DNA from: Endotrypanum monterogeii
Lineage: Eukaryota > Euglenozoa > Kinetoplastea > Trypanosomatida > Trypanosomatidae
Direction: 5' to 3'
Assembly: GCA_000333855.2 (NCBI GenBank)
Contig: CM007316.1
Coordinates: 541,726 to 605,725 of the forward strand
Length of the DNA: 64,000 nucleotides
Shown: one piece after another, positions 30,363-39,136 of the stretch
How positions within the stretch are numbered: the first letter of the stretch is position 1
Layout of the letters: every line of letters starts with the position of its first letter
Position numbers and translations under genes: made by a program
The notes under the pieces: generated by a model
Databases searched by the model: none
What the model saw: only the letters and a program-made list of their open reading frames with translations
Told to the model about the DNA's origin: nothing

Positions 30363-31971
30363 AACACGTCGCCGCTAACTAAGTGAATGAATACAGACAG
30401 AATCACGCACCGCAGTGTTGTTGCAAAGACGACCGAGTCGTCTGTATTATCCTCGAGGCAAGAGTAGACAAAATACAAAAAAAGGAAAGGTCAGAGGAGG
30501 AGGAAGAGAAAGAGAGAAGAGGAGAAGTGCGGATTTCACGGAGTCACACCTCCCCCCTTTTTTACACGGAGACACGTTGAAAAAGTCTAATGCGAAATGC
30601 TGTGGTGTCTTGGGACTCGCCAGTGCATGAGAGATCGAACTAATGTAATTGTCAAGAGGGCTAGAGCCACTGGGGAAGAGAAAGGGAGGTGATCTCAGCA
30701 GCGACAGGCGCTTTTCATAGTGGGGCTGCAGCGCAGCACTATCAGCTATCTCGATAAGCTCCGTTGTGAATCACTTTTTTTTTTTTATGAAGCAACTTAG
30801 ATGTCAAGAAGAAATATTTCTAATTGCTGGAGTGAGGAAAATCGGATATATAGTTTTCTCGCTACTTAGATGGTAAAGAAAAGGATGGGCAACAAATAAT
30901 TGCCTCCACCTGATTTTCGCTAAGTTGCTCGGAGTTGATGGCGCAGAAAAAAAGAGAAAAGCACACGCAGCGGTGATGGACGCCCGTCGAATATGTCTTG
31001 TGGGGGTACTCGGTGGTGGTAGTGAGCGACGAGGGAGATGAGGAATAGAACGTAAAACACACAAAGAGGTGTAGAAACCTCTTTTCGCATTGAAAGAAAA
31101 AAAGGGATGAAAAAAGGGGGATGGTGTGTGTGTGTGTATGTGTTTGTGTGAAGAGCAGGCCATTATTGTCCAGGAGCTGATCGACATGTCTAGAGAAGTA
31201 AGCACAGGCAAATTCCATAGTGTATGAGAATCTGATATAAGGCATACATACGTACGCAGCAGTATTTTTGTGACACAACGGCGATAGTTTGGGCGTACTA
31301 TAATTTGTGTAGCACACACCTTCGGTAAATACGCGTCTCCATTCACAGCGGATTCCGCAAAAGAAAAAAAAATCTTGGCGGTAATATGCCGACTGTTCAC
31401 CCATTTTTTGTTTTTTTTTCACTTGAATGTTGTTGTACTTCTTTTGTACTCGTGGGCGGTACCATACTAATGTGAAAGAAGGTCGACAGCAATAAAAGGC
31501 TAGAGTCGGTGAGCGACACTATATATAGAGAGCGAGCGAGAGTGCGATACGTGCAACAATCAATATGCATAGATTTTCCTCAGCATGGTCAACTTCTTTT
31601 GCTACGCATCTCGTCTGTATGCCACTCACACGACTCTGGAAGGTCTACTACTCGCGTGGGGCACCCCGATCCCCCCCCCCCCAGTCTTCTGCTCCCCGTC
31701 CAAGTTACGCACTCAAAGAGTCGTGATCATATTCTTTTGGGCGTGTGACAGCCTACGCAACAGACATGTGTTGTCAACCAAGTCACTTTTCTCGAAGAGG
31801 AGGAGTGAGAAGGAGGGTGTGTGTGTGTGTGTGTCTGTGCTCGATTACCTTTCGCTGATACTGAAACGGGTGAAGAGAAGTGCACGGCTTAAATCCTTCA
31901 CGGAGCGAATCCAATGCCGTTATCGCTTTCACCCAAGTTGGCCACACGATGCAGCAGTATGCGCAGCCATG

Positions 31972-31994
31972 TATATATATATATATATATATAT
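31972..31994. repeat. (TA)n microsatellite
   Basis: Twenty-three bases of TA within the 3.9 kb spacer. Confidence 0.9.
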
Positions 31995-32543
31995 GTTTAT
32001 ACATGCGTTCCGTCACCGACTATATTCTGCGCTTCGCTTTACCTGAAGGGCGTTGGTGAGAGAAAGTTTCGGCGGCGAAACACAGATCGAGAGCGATACC
32101 CCATGACAAGAAGAGGAAAAATAATGGTCAAAATAATAAGTAAGCATCCCCACGTGTACCCTGTACCTATTGGGAACGGGTTCCTGTACAGCCAGCATTG
32201 GCTTCCCGAATACGCCATCTCACCGACAGCTACGTCAATTATTGTGTATGTGTGTGTGTGTGTGTATTTGTTGTTGTTGTTATTATTTTTATCGGACTAT
32301 TTCCTCAAGGAAAAAAGAATTCATTAAAATCACTCAACCCGAGGCCCTATAAAGAGGAGCAAAATCCCCCCTGCAAGTTGCTGTCAGCGTTCGTCGAAGC
32401 GTCGACAGTATTATTGTGTAGAGGCCACGAGAAACAATCCAGCAGAAGATTGTATGCATCGGTGATATTGTTTTTTTTTTTCGGTAAAGCGTGCGTCGTA
32501 GAGTAAAAATAGAAAAAACAAAACAGTGATATTGCAAGTCGAC

Positions 32544-32679
32544 GCGCCGGTGTGCATATGCGTAGGTGTGCGTGTATGCGTAGGTGTGCATATATGCGTA
32601 GGTGTGCGTGTATGCGTAGGTGTGCATATGCGTAGGTGTGCATATGCGCCGGTGTGCATATGCGTAGGTGTGCGTGTAT
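32544..32679. repeat. Minisatellite, eight 16- or 18-base units
   Basis: Eight head-to-tail units all built on GCG(TA/CC)GGTGTGC followed by ATAT, ATATAT or GTGTAT. Units 1 and 7 carry CC where the others carry TA. The order is: CC-ATAT, TA-GTGTAT, TA-ATATAT, TA-GTGTAT, TA-ATAT, TA-ATAT, CC-ATAT, TA-GTGTAT. Most of each unit alternates purine and pyrimidine. Confidence 0.93.
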
Positions 32680-32799
32680 GCACATGAGAAAGCAGGGAGG
32701 AGGGGAAAGTGTTCAGAAAATGAGATTTTTTAAAACTTCTTCTGGTGTAGTCATGAATAGAAAGGAAAGCAACAAAATATATCAGATTTTTAGAGCTCG

Positions 32800-32804
<5 letters not shown>

Positions 32805-32834
<30 letters not shown>

Positions 32835-32848
32835 TGTATATATATGTA
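32805..32848. repeat. (TA)n with GTATATATAT units
   Basis: A TA run that continues as three GTATATATAT-type units. Confidence 0.85.
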
Positions 32849-34223
32849 TTGCTTGTTTCTATTAGTGGTAGTATTTTTGCTGCGCGATAATTAGTGTGTA
32901 TTGTCAACTACCCACCCAACAAACATCTGAAAAACCTCATTCACGTTAGCAATTGTACAGGTACAAGTCTTGTCCCAGTACCGCTCGGCGATGTCTGTGA
33001 AAAACAGAGGATAGTAGGATCGATCCCAGATCAAATTCGAGTACTAGTCACTTCATCTTTCGTTTTTCTGTCCATAAGAAAATATGCGCACCAAACCCCA
33101 CATAGAGTTTCATATCTCTGCTTAGGTGTAAAGATTGTGTGAGATACAGCCCAACACAAGGGCTGTAAAGTAGGTATACTCAATTTCCATGAATGCGAGC
33201 CTGCTCACCTCCTCCTCCCATTGTAGCAGTCTGCACATATGCAGTATCCATTTGATTATTTACCTCCGCACTACCCGAGGACACTAAAGGCCAGAGATCG
33301 ATTCGCTCGAGCCAAGCTGGCATTTTCTGTAACCTACAAGTCGCACAGACATCCTCGTCGTGGCTCACATCAGCATAGGAGACCATTATCCCTAAACCTG
33401 ACCACCGGTATCGAACACAATAAAGCACCATTGCGCACCCAAAGCAATGCGAGTTCGCGGTGTCATCAAAACATGTACTTAAACATTAGCAGAGAGAAGA
33501 TTGTCTGTGATTAACTTAGCACACGTAACAGAGACCTGCTACGGTTCCTGCCGGGCTCCCAAGTGACGATGGGGAACAAACAGAAGACTAGATCGAGCAT
33601 CTTCCCGGCGTATTACTAACATGTAAGGATAGACCGAAATAAATAAATAATAAAAAAAAGCAGACCTGAATATCTCCGTCGTTGGTGTTATTCTTTTTCC
33701 TCATTCATTAGTCGATGATATTTTTCATTTCACTTGAAGGATCTATGCGGTAGTATATCCTACACTTCCGCTTCGTCTCTTTTATCAAAGAAAGGCATCA
33801 ATCTCTCTCTGCAGCAACAAGCTCGGCTGAAATAAAAAAAAAAAGCAGCAGCAAGCAACCGGGGGGTTAGGCCGAGAGATACTCTCTGATCCTGTCCATG
33901 ACCGAAACCTATGAGGCAACACTTACAACGCTAAGATAGGACATGGAGAATAAGTTCCGAGAACAGGGTGGTTACTTCAGCGGGGTAAAAAAAAAGAGAG
34001 TTCGAAGTGATGTGTAGTGCAATCAGAAAGTCGACTAAGATGGAGAACACCGGAGAATTCATCACAACTTTGTGGATCAATTTCACTTTTACAGACACAC
34101 ACAAATATATATATATATACATACATGCCTGCATGTGGTGCGATCGCGTCTTTCATGCCCTCATGTCTGTATCTCTCGTCCTCCCCACCCACACCCAACA
34201 GTCCCAGTCGAGCAGATCGGCTG

Positions 34224-34796
34224 TCACTGTTTTTGAATTTTCTGTAAAAGGGACTCTACGCGGCTCGACAAAACCGGCTGCCCTTTCTTGGTTCGCTTGG
34301 CAAAGAGGGCGTTGCGCGACTTTCTTGCTTGAACTCGCGTTTTCTTCTCTCTTTCACGCTCTAGTCGAGCCTCCTGTTTTTCAGCATACGCCTGCTGCTG
34401 CTTCCGCTGCACGCTCTCCATTCCTGAGACTGCAGTGTAGTGCTTCTGTCGCTTCTCGATAAGGTCAGTGACAGTCGTCGCCGAGAATTTGCGCTTGAGA
34501 TTGTACTTCCGTTTCTTCTTCTCGTTGTTTGTCAGGCTTTGATCATAATCAACCTGTTCGAGAACACTGCTGAGCTCTTCCGAAGCCGCTTTGCGAGTGC
34601 GATCATAGTCATCCAGTCGCTTCGACACTATTCCCTCCTCCTTACAGAGCTTTCGGTATGCCTCCATACGAGCACGCTCATCATCTTTTTTCTTCCGTCC
34701 TTCTTCCAAAAAAGTTTGACGGACATTCTTTGAGAAAAAAGCTTGTCGTTCTGCCTTGAAGCCATACACCTTTCGGCGGTTCTCCCTGTCGCTCAT
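34224..34796 (-). CDS. Fyv7/CCDC59-like rRNA-processing protein
   Basis: A 190-residue, strongly basic, lysine- and arginine-rich helical protein beginning MSDRENRRKVYGFKAERQAF. The C-terminal phrase KRTKKGQPVLSSRVESLLQKIQ matches what I recall of the conserved end of the Fyv7/CCDC59 (TAP26) family (KKTKKGQP...LLxKIQ). In yeast Fyv7 is needed for small-subunit rRNA processing in the nucleolus, so a ribosome-assembly role is likely by family. A long helix with many charged residues (YAEKQEARLEREREKKTRVQ) precedes the motif. The frame is open to 34871, but the extra 25 codons translate a (CA)n tract (His-Thr repeats) and a T10 pyrimidine run. The ATG at 34794-34796, just after a plausible splice AG, is therefore preferred. 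Confidence 0.75.
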   Translation of the reverse strand: MSDRENRRKVYGFKAERQAFFSKNVRQTFLEEGRKKKDDERARMEAYRKLCKEEGIVSKRLDDYDRTRKAASEELSSVLEQVDYDQSLTNNEKKKRKYNLKRKFSATTVTDLIEKRQKHYTAVSGMESVQRKQQQAYAEKQEARLEREREKKTRVQARKSRNALFAKRTKKGQPVLSSRVESLLQKIQKQ

Positions 34797-35974
34797 GTTT
34801 ATATACCTGTGTGTGTGTGTGTGTGTGTGTTTTACTGTAATTCGATCTTGAAAAAAAAAATTTGTAGACACTGAAGGATTGAGGAAGAAGGAAATTATTC
34901 TGGTTTGAGGGATAGCTCGTGAGTAGGTAGTATCAGATTAGAGAAGTCGACGTGAATTGTTCACAGACAAAGTGAAAAGACGACTTAGGGAATGAGGCCA
35001 ACTTTTCTCCCCCGTACACATATGTGCGGGAGGGGGAGGGGGTGCACTCAAAGTAGAACAGGTGGTGCCATTGATGACACACACACACACACGCGCGCGC
35101 GCGCATACATGTAGATCCTCTCAGACAAACTTCATCGTTAAAAGGAGTGGCACAGAGGCGTGGGCGAGAGAAGCAGTTGAAACGAAAAAAAAATGGATAA
35201 ACATGATAGTGTGGAATACTGGGGAGACTTGAATCACATCCAGTTGAACACCACACAGTCATCGACGCCACGGTCTGCGCGTTCGTCACACTGCGTTCAC
35301 GTCAATTATGCCATCATCGTGTTTCGAAGTCCCTAAGGCACACACAAGACACACAGACACTTTAAATTATATATATATATGTATAGAGAGAGACGTGTGT
35401 GTATGTGATTGATAAATAGGGCAGATGTGGCACACTTACATAGAAGACTGGGGGGAAAAAGTTGTCCACGAAGAAAACAAAAGTAAAATATACGAGCGTA
35501 ACGCAACAACAAGAGTAGTAGATTGACCAAGAGCTGAATATGAAAATGATGAAGAAAAACAAACAGGCACAAACACGAGAGTTGTTCTGATCGCTATTAA
35601 ACGTGGCGGCGTGGATGGTAAAACAGAGAGGTACTTTTATTATTCCTGAACACAACTGAGAAGTAAAGAGGGAAGGATGACATCTAGCGCAAAGAAAAAA
35701 AAAATCACCACCAACACCATTGCATTTTGGTGTGGTGGTGAGAGTGATGCGTTCTCAGGGACGTTAAGCTCACACAGAGAAAAACACCCCCGCCCCCCCC
35801 CAAAAAAAGAGAGGCCACGTGGAAACGGAGAGAGCGTGTAGGGGGTGGGGGGTGAGTGATGCGAAATAGTGTGGCGTAGACTTTCCCCCTCCCCCTCCTC
35901 CGTGACATCCTCCACTAGAGAGGGCACCATGTTTCACAACATTTGCCTTGAAGGAGTCGTGGTAAATCAGCTTA
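34797..35974. other. Spacer upstream of the Fyv7-like gene
   Basis: Contains a (GT)n tract (34809-34830, CA on the transcript), a (CA)n-(CG)n tract (35081-35104), a short TA run near 35370-35380 and a C/A run near 35790-35806. No gene seen; minus-strand frames are Phe/Ser/Leu-rich and low complexity. Confidence 0.5.
34835..34860 (-). promoter_or_regulatory. Putative trans-splice acceptor of the Fyv7-like gene
   Basis: On the minus strand a T10 tract (34860-34851) is followed by AG at 34848-34847 and by TTACAG ending at 34835. A (CA)n tract then runs almost to the ATG at 34796. The resulting 5' untranslated region would be about 38 bases and mostly CA repeat. Confidence 0.5.
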
Positions 35975-37000
35975 CTAGGACATGTATGCATCAATTGGCA
36001 CACCTCCTCCCTCCTGCGACTTATTGGCTGATGACCGCTCCACAATACAACAGGCCTCAGCGTACAAGATCCACAGAAGTGCAGTGGGTATATGCTCTTG
36101 TCGATAGATTCCACCGAATGGGAAAAAAAGATAGTGGTTCTCGGCGACCAATTCCTCCACACGACGAATAAAACATCCATCCGGCGTGTAAAATCCACCC
36201 GCTGCGGGCTGGCAGCTCGTCAGCTTTGCTACGTTTTCCAGGACTTCCTCAAAATAAAAGCAACGTCCTTGCACGAGGATGCGTATGGGTCGTTTCGTAG
36301 ACTCCACTGCTATACCTCCAAGACAAGGCCAAACGTTGATCCAGAAGCTGCGCCGACCAGGGGGGTTTGTATCACACTCATGTCGATCCCTATTCAGTGC
36401 ATGCCGCAGGGGGTTCAAGTGCGACGTCCCTTGTTGTGTCCGAGCATCGTTTCGTGTGAGACCGTGTCGCGAAACGTTCAAGAAAGAGTGGAAAATCTCA
36501 ACACCGCTGTCATCCCCACCACGGTCGGGAGATTGTCGGGGTAGAGAGGTGCTTAATAGGTGAGGCGTCTTCGATGGTACAGCAGCTACGGCGTCTGTGC
36601 TGGAACTACTTTCACTGTCGTGGTCATCTGCCTTTTCTTCATTTACCACAACGGGCCCGTGTCTGGGATGCCGTGTACCGGGGAACGAGGCGCTCCGATA
36701 CGGCGTCTCTCTATTCAGGGCTCTCTGTTCACAGAGACCACCTAAAAGACAGCGGTGGACCGGGTGTGGGGGTGTCATTGGGAGCACTCTACTCGCTTCG
36801 GTGACAAGCGATTGAGAGCAGTCGTCTGCAGTGACACCCTTTTCACCGCGTGGCTGACCACTGTACATGGGCAAAGAAGCAGTATTTACATTTGCAGCAC
36901 CGTTTCCTGCACGAGCAGGAGAAAGAAGGGTGTGTCTCTGTCGGTTAGTAGAACTATAAAAGGAGGGAGGAGTGCCTCTCGTTTCCATCCGTGAGGGCAA
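35975..37000 (-). CDS. Doublecortin-like domain protein
   Basis: A 341-residue protein. Most of it is Ser/Pro/Arg-rich and probably disordered. Residues about 238-312 fit a single doublecortin (DCX) ubiquitin-like domain: RPIRILVQGRCFYFEEVLENVAKLT, then GGFYTPDGCFIRRVEELVAEN and HYLFFPFGGIYR, the usual order of first strands, helix, Y-T-x-D-G turn, (V)(E)(E)L and the aromatic final strand. DCX domains bind microtubules; in flagellates they occur in cytoskeletal and axonemal proteins. A role at the subpellicular or flagellar microtubules is inferred. There is one domain only, at the C-terminal end. Starts at the first ATG; Met5 is an alternative. Confidence 0.75.
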   Translation of the reverse strand: MPSRMETRGTPPSFYSSTNRQRHTLLSPARAGNGAANVNTASLPMYSGQPRGEKGVTADDCSQSLVTEASRVLPMTPPHPVHRCLLGGLCEQRALNRETPYRSASFPGTRHPRHGPVVVNEEKADDHDSESSSSTDAVAAVPSKTPHLLSTSLPRQSPDRGGDDSGVEIFHSFLNVSRHGLTRNDARTQQGTSHLNPLRHALNRDRHECDTNPPGRRSFWINVWPCLGGIAVESTKRPIRILVQGRCFYFEEVLENVAKLTSCQPAAGGFYTPDGCFIRRVEELVAENHYLFFPFGGIYRQEHIPTALLWILYAEACCIVERSSANKSQEGGGVPIDAYMS

Positions 37001-39136
37001 CAGAAAAAAAAAGAATACGCTTGCGTTGGTCTTCGAGCACTCCCTCCTCTTGCGGAGTTATGTCTGCAGATGCACCGAGAGCAGCGACGATCTGTTGCAG
37101 CGAGTGACGTAGCTGGGTGGCCAATAGAGTTGAGAATTATCCTCCACCCGTTGACGTGGGGGAATTCATCGATCTTACCGATAGATATCAACTTTGCCTA
37201 TACAGACAACTATATATATGTGTGTGTGTGTGTGTGGTAAAGGGGGGTAATATGTAGTGATGCAGGAAAGTACCGGATAAAAAGAAAAGGTGGTGTCAGG
37301 GAATAAAAAGTATTCACTTCGCTGCGTGGGCAGACGAGCGCAATACTTCTATATAAATTACAAACTCCACTATAAAATCTGAGTCAACTTCGCAACTTTA
37401 TCTATTTGCTATTTCTCTCTGTGAGGACGGCGATGTATCTGTCGGCATGTATGTACAAGTGCATATATGTGTGTGTGTGTGTGTGTGTGTGCTTGTGTGA
37501 CTTAGATGGAGGGGATCGTGATATCACACTCACTAAAGCACTTCACAGGGAGCGTTCTTCGCTGAGCACTAACCCTCAGGTCTCACCAGAAATTTTCTTC
37601 TCGAAAGCAAAGACGAACGACTTGGAATGCTTGATTACCACTGAGAGTGGCGCATCTCTGATGCGAATTAGGTGCAATGAAGTGTTTTCCACTCCACGCC
37701 GAAGCAAAACGTGAGAGTGAAGAAAAAACAAAGATTGTGAAGCGCGGAGAACATCGACTTGCATTCCCAGCAGTTGGGCACACGTCAAGTGAGGTGTGTA
37801 TACACGTGTGTTTGTTGTCGTTCCTAGCCCCTTTTGTCACTCGACTGTACTACAAGGCGGTGTTAAATATGAGGCGACGACAGAAGACTACAGATTTCTG
37901 GAACCCCTCAGTCGCGAACACTCAAAGGCGTACGATTTCTTTTCCCTACCATACTCTACAGGAAACCACCACGTTTGTTCCCTGGTCTCGTCTTCCTTGG
38001 GTCCGTATGATTACCCTGCTCGTATCACGTGGGCTTCGGCAATCGGCTTGTGAGTGGATGTGTCAGCGGCATGTGCAACTGGCGACCACTTCTCTTGTTT
38101 TTCTTTTCTGTGACGCATGCCAGGACAGGAGGAGGAGAAAACACGCCGGATGATGCATTCACGCCATTTTCCTGTGAATGTTAAGGAAGCACGTGAGAAA
38201 CCAAAAAAAAAAATCGAGAGAATAGCACACGCGAGGGAGCACACCAAAACACTTCAAAACAACCAATGGAAAGGGAAAGAGGGGTGGAACACAGGAAAAA
38301 AAAACAAAAAACGAGGCACCCCCAACACGGGGAACAGTGTGCGATAGCTTCACGCGCCTTTTGGTGCCCACCCATGACCGCGCCGCAGCTTGACTGTGCA
38401 CCCTCTCACCGCCATTTTCCGGCACTCGATGCGGAAAAAATGCATACCCCCCTTCCACCGATACACACACAACTACACACACACACACACACACAGTACT
38501 ACACACACATATATCGACTCAGATCGAAGAATAATCCCCGCCCCCACGATAAGAGTAGCAATGGTACTTTCGTGAGGTGAAAAAAAAAAACGTTACAAAG
38601 AGACATGTAGACACACGCGAAAGCAAAAGAACACGCACTTCACGCGGCTAGCGAAATCGTCAGAACAAAAAGACACGAGTAGAACAGTAAAAGAAAAGAG
38701 GAGATGGGAGCGAAAGGGGTAAGCGGGTCAAATATCAGCGACATACAGACACACAAAGAAAGAAAGGGACGATAATTGATAGCCACAAAAAAAAAAAAAA
38801 AAAGATGTGAGATAGGCAAAGTGATACTGTCACGACCTCGAGACGATAACACATGCACACACTAAACAAGGTAGACTGCGCCAAAGCAGCACCGAGGAAA
38901 TCCGGAAGACCGATATCAAGGCCACCACCTTTGTAGCAGTCTCGACCTGATCTCGTCAACAGAAAATAGAGAAAGAGGAGAGGTCAACGGATAGAGGGCA
39001 CATAAGAAATATCCGATGCCCAGTATGTAGGTGAGAGGAAGGTAACGGGAGAGAAACAAATTCTTCTCCCATCGACATCCACCCCTGCCTTCGTAGTCGA
39101 ACGGAGATGGGTGTATTTCTTTTTCATTTGTGTCTG
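37001..39136. other. Spacer with GT, CA and poly-A tracts
   Basis: No gene seen. It holds (GT)n at about 37217-37236 and 37468-37491, (CA)n near 38475-38494, an A17 run at 38788-38804 and further A runs near 38204 and 38580. A plus-strand frame of 158 codons at 37677-38153 has no recognisable features. Confidence 0.5.

Larger units (their letters stand above)
30363..34223. other. Long spacer (3.9 kb) with minisatellite and (TA)n tracts
   Basis: The longest gene-free stretch. I see no convincing protein or RNA gene. It holds a T12 run near 30776, (TA)n tracts at 31972-31994 and 32805-32848, a C12 run near 31672, (GT)n near 31819-31834 and 32247-32266, a 16/18-base minisatellite at 32544-32679 and an 8-bp hairpin at 33145-33167. 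Two overlapping minus-strand frames at 30804-31422 are Phe/Ser/His-rich and look spurious. Confidence 0.5.

Noticed and set aside
30804..31422. Two minus-strand frames of 186 and 198 codons
   Set aside because: They overlap in different frames, are rich in Phe, Ser and His-Thr repeats, and match the composition of pyrimidine-rich spacer sequence.
32334..32685. Frames rich in His-Thr-Tyr-Ala repeats
   Set aside because: They translate the minisatellite in different frames; no coding signal.
37677..38153. Plus-strand frame of 158 codons
   Set aside because: Opposite to the direction of all genes, no recognisable domain, unremarkable composition, and it overlaps other short frames.
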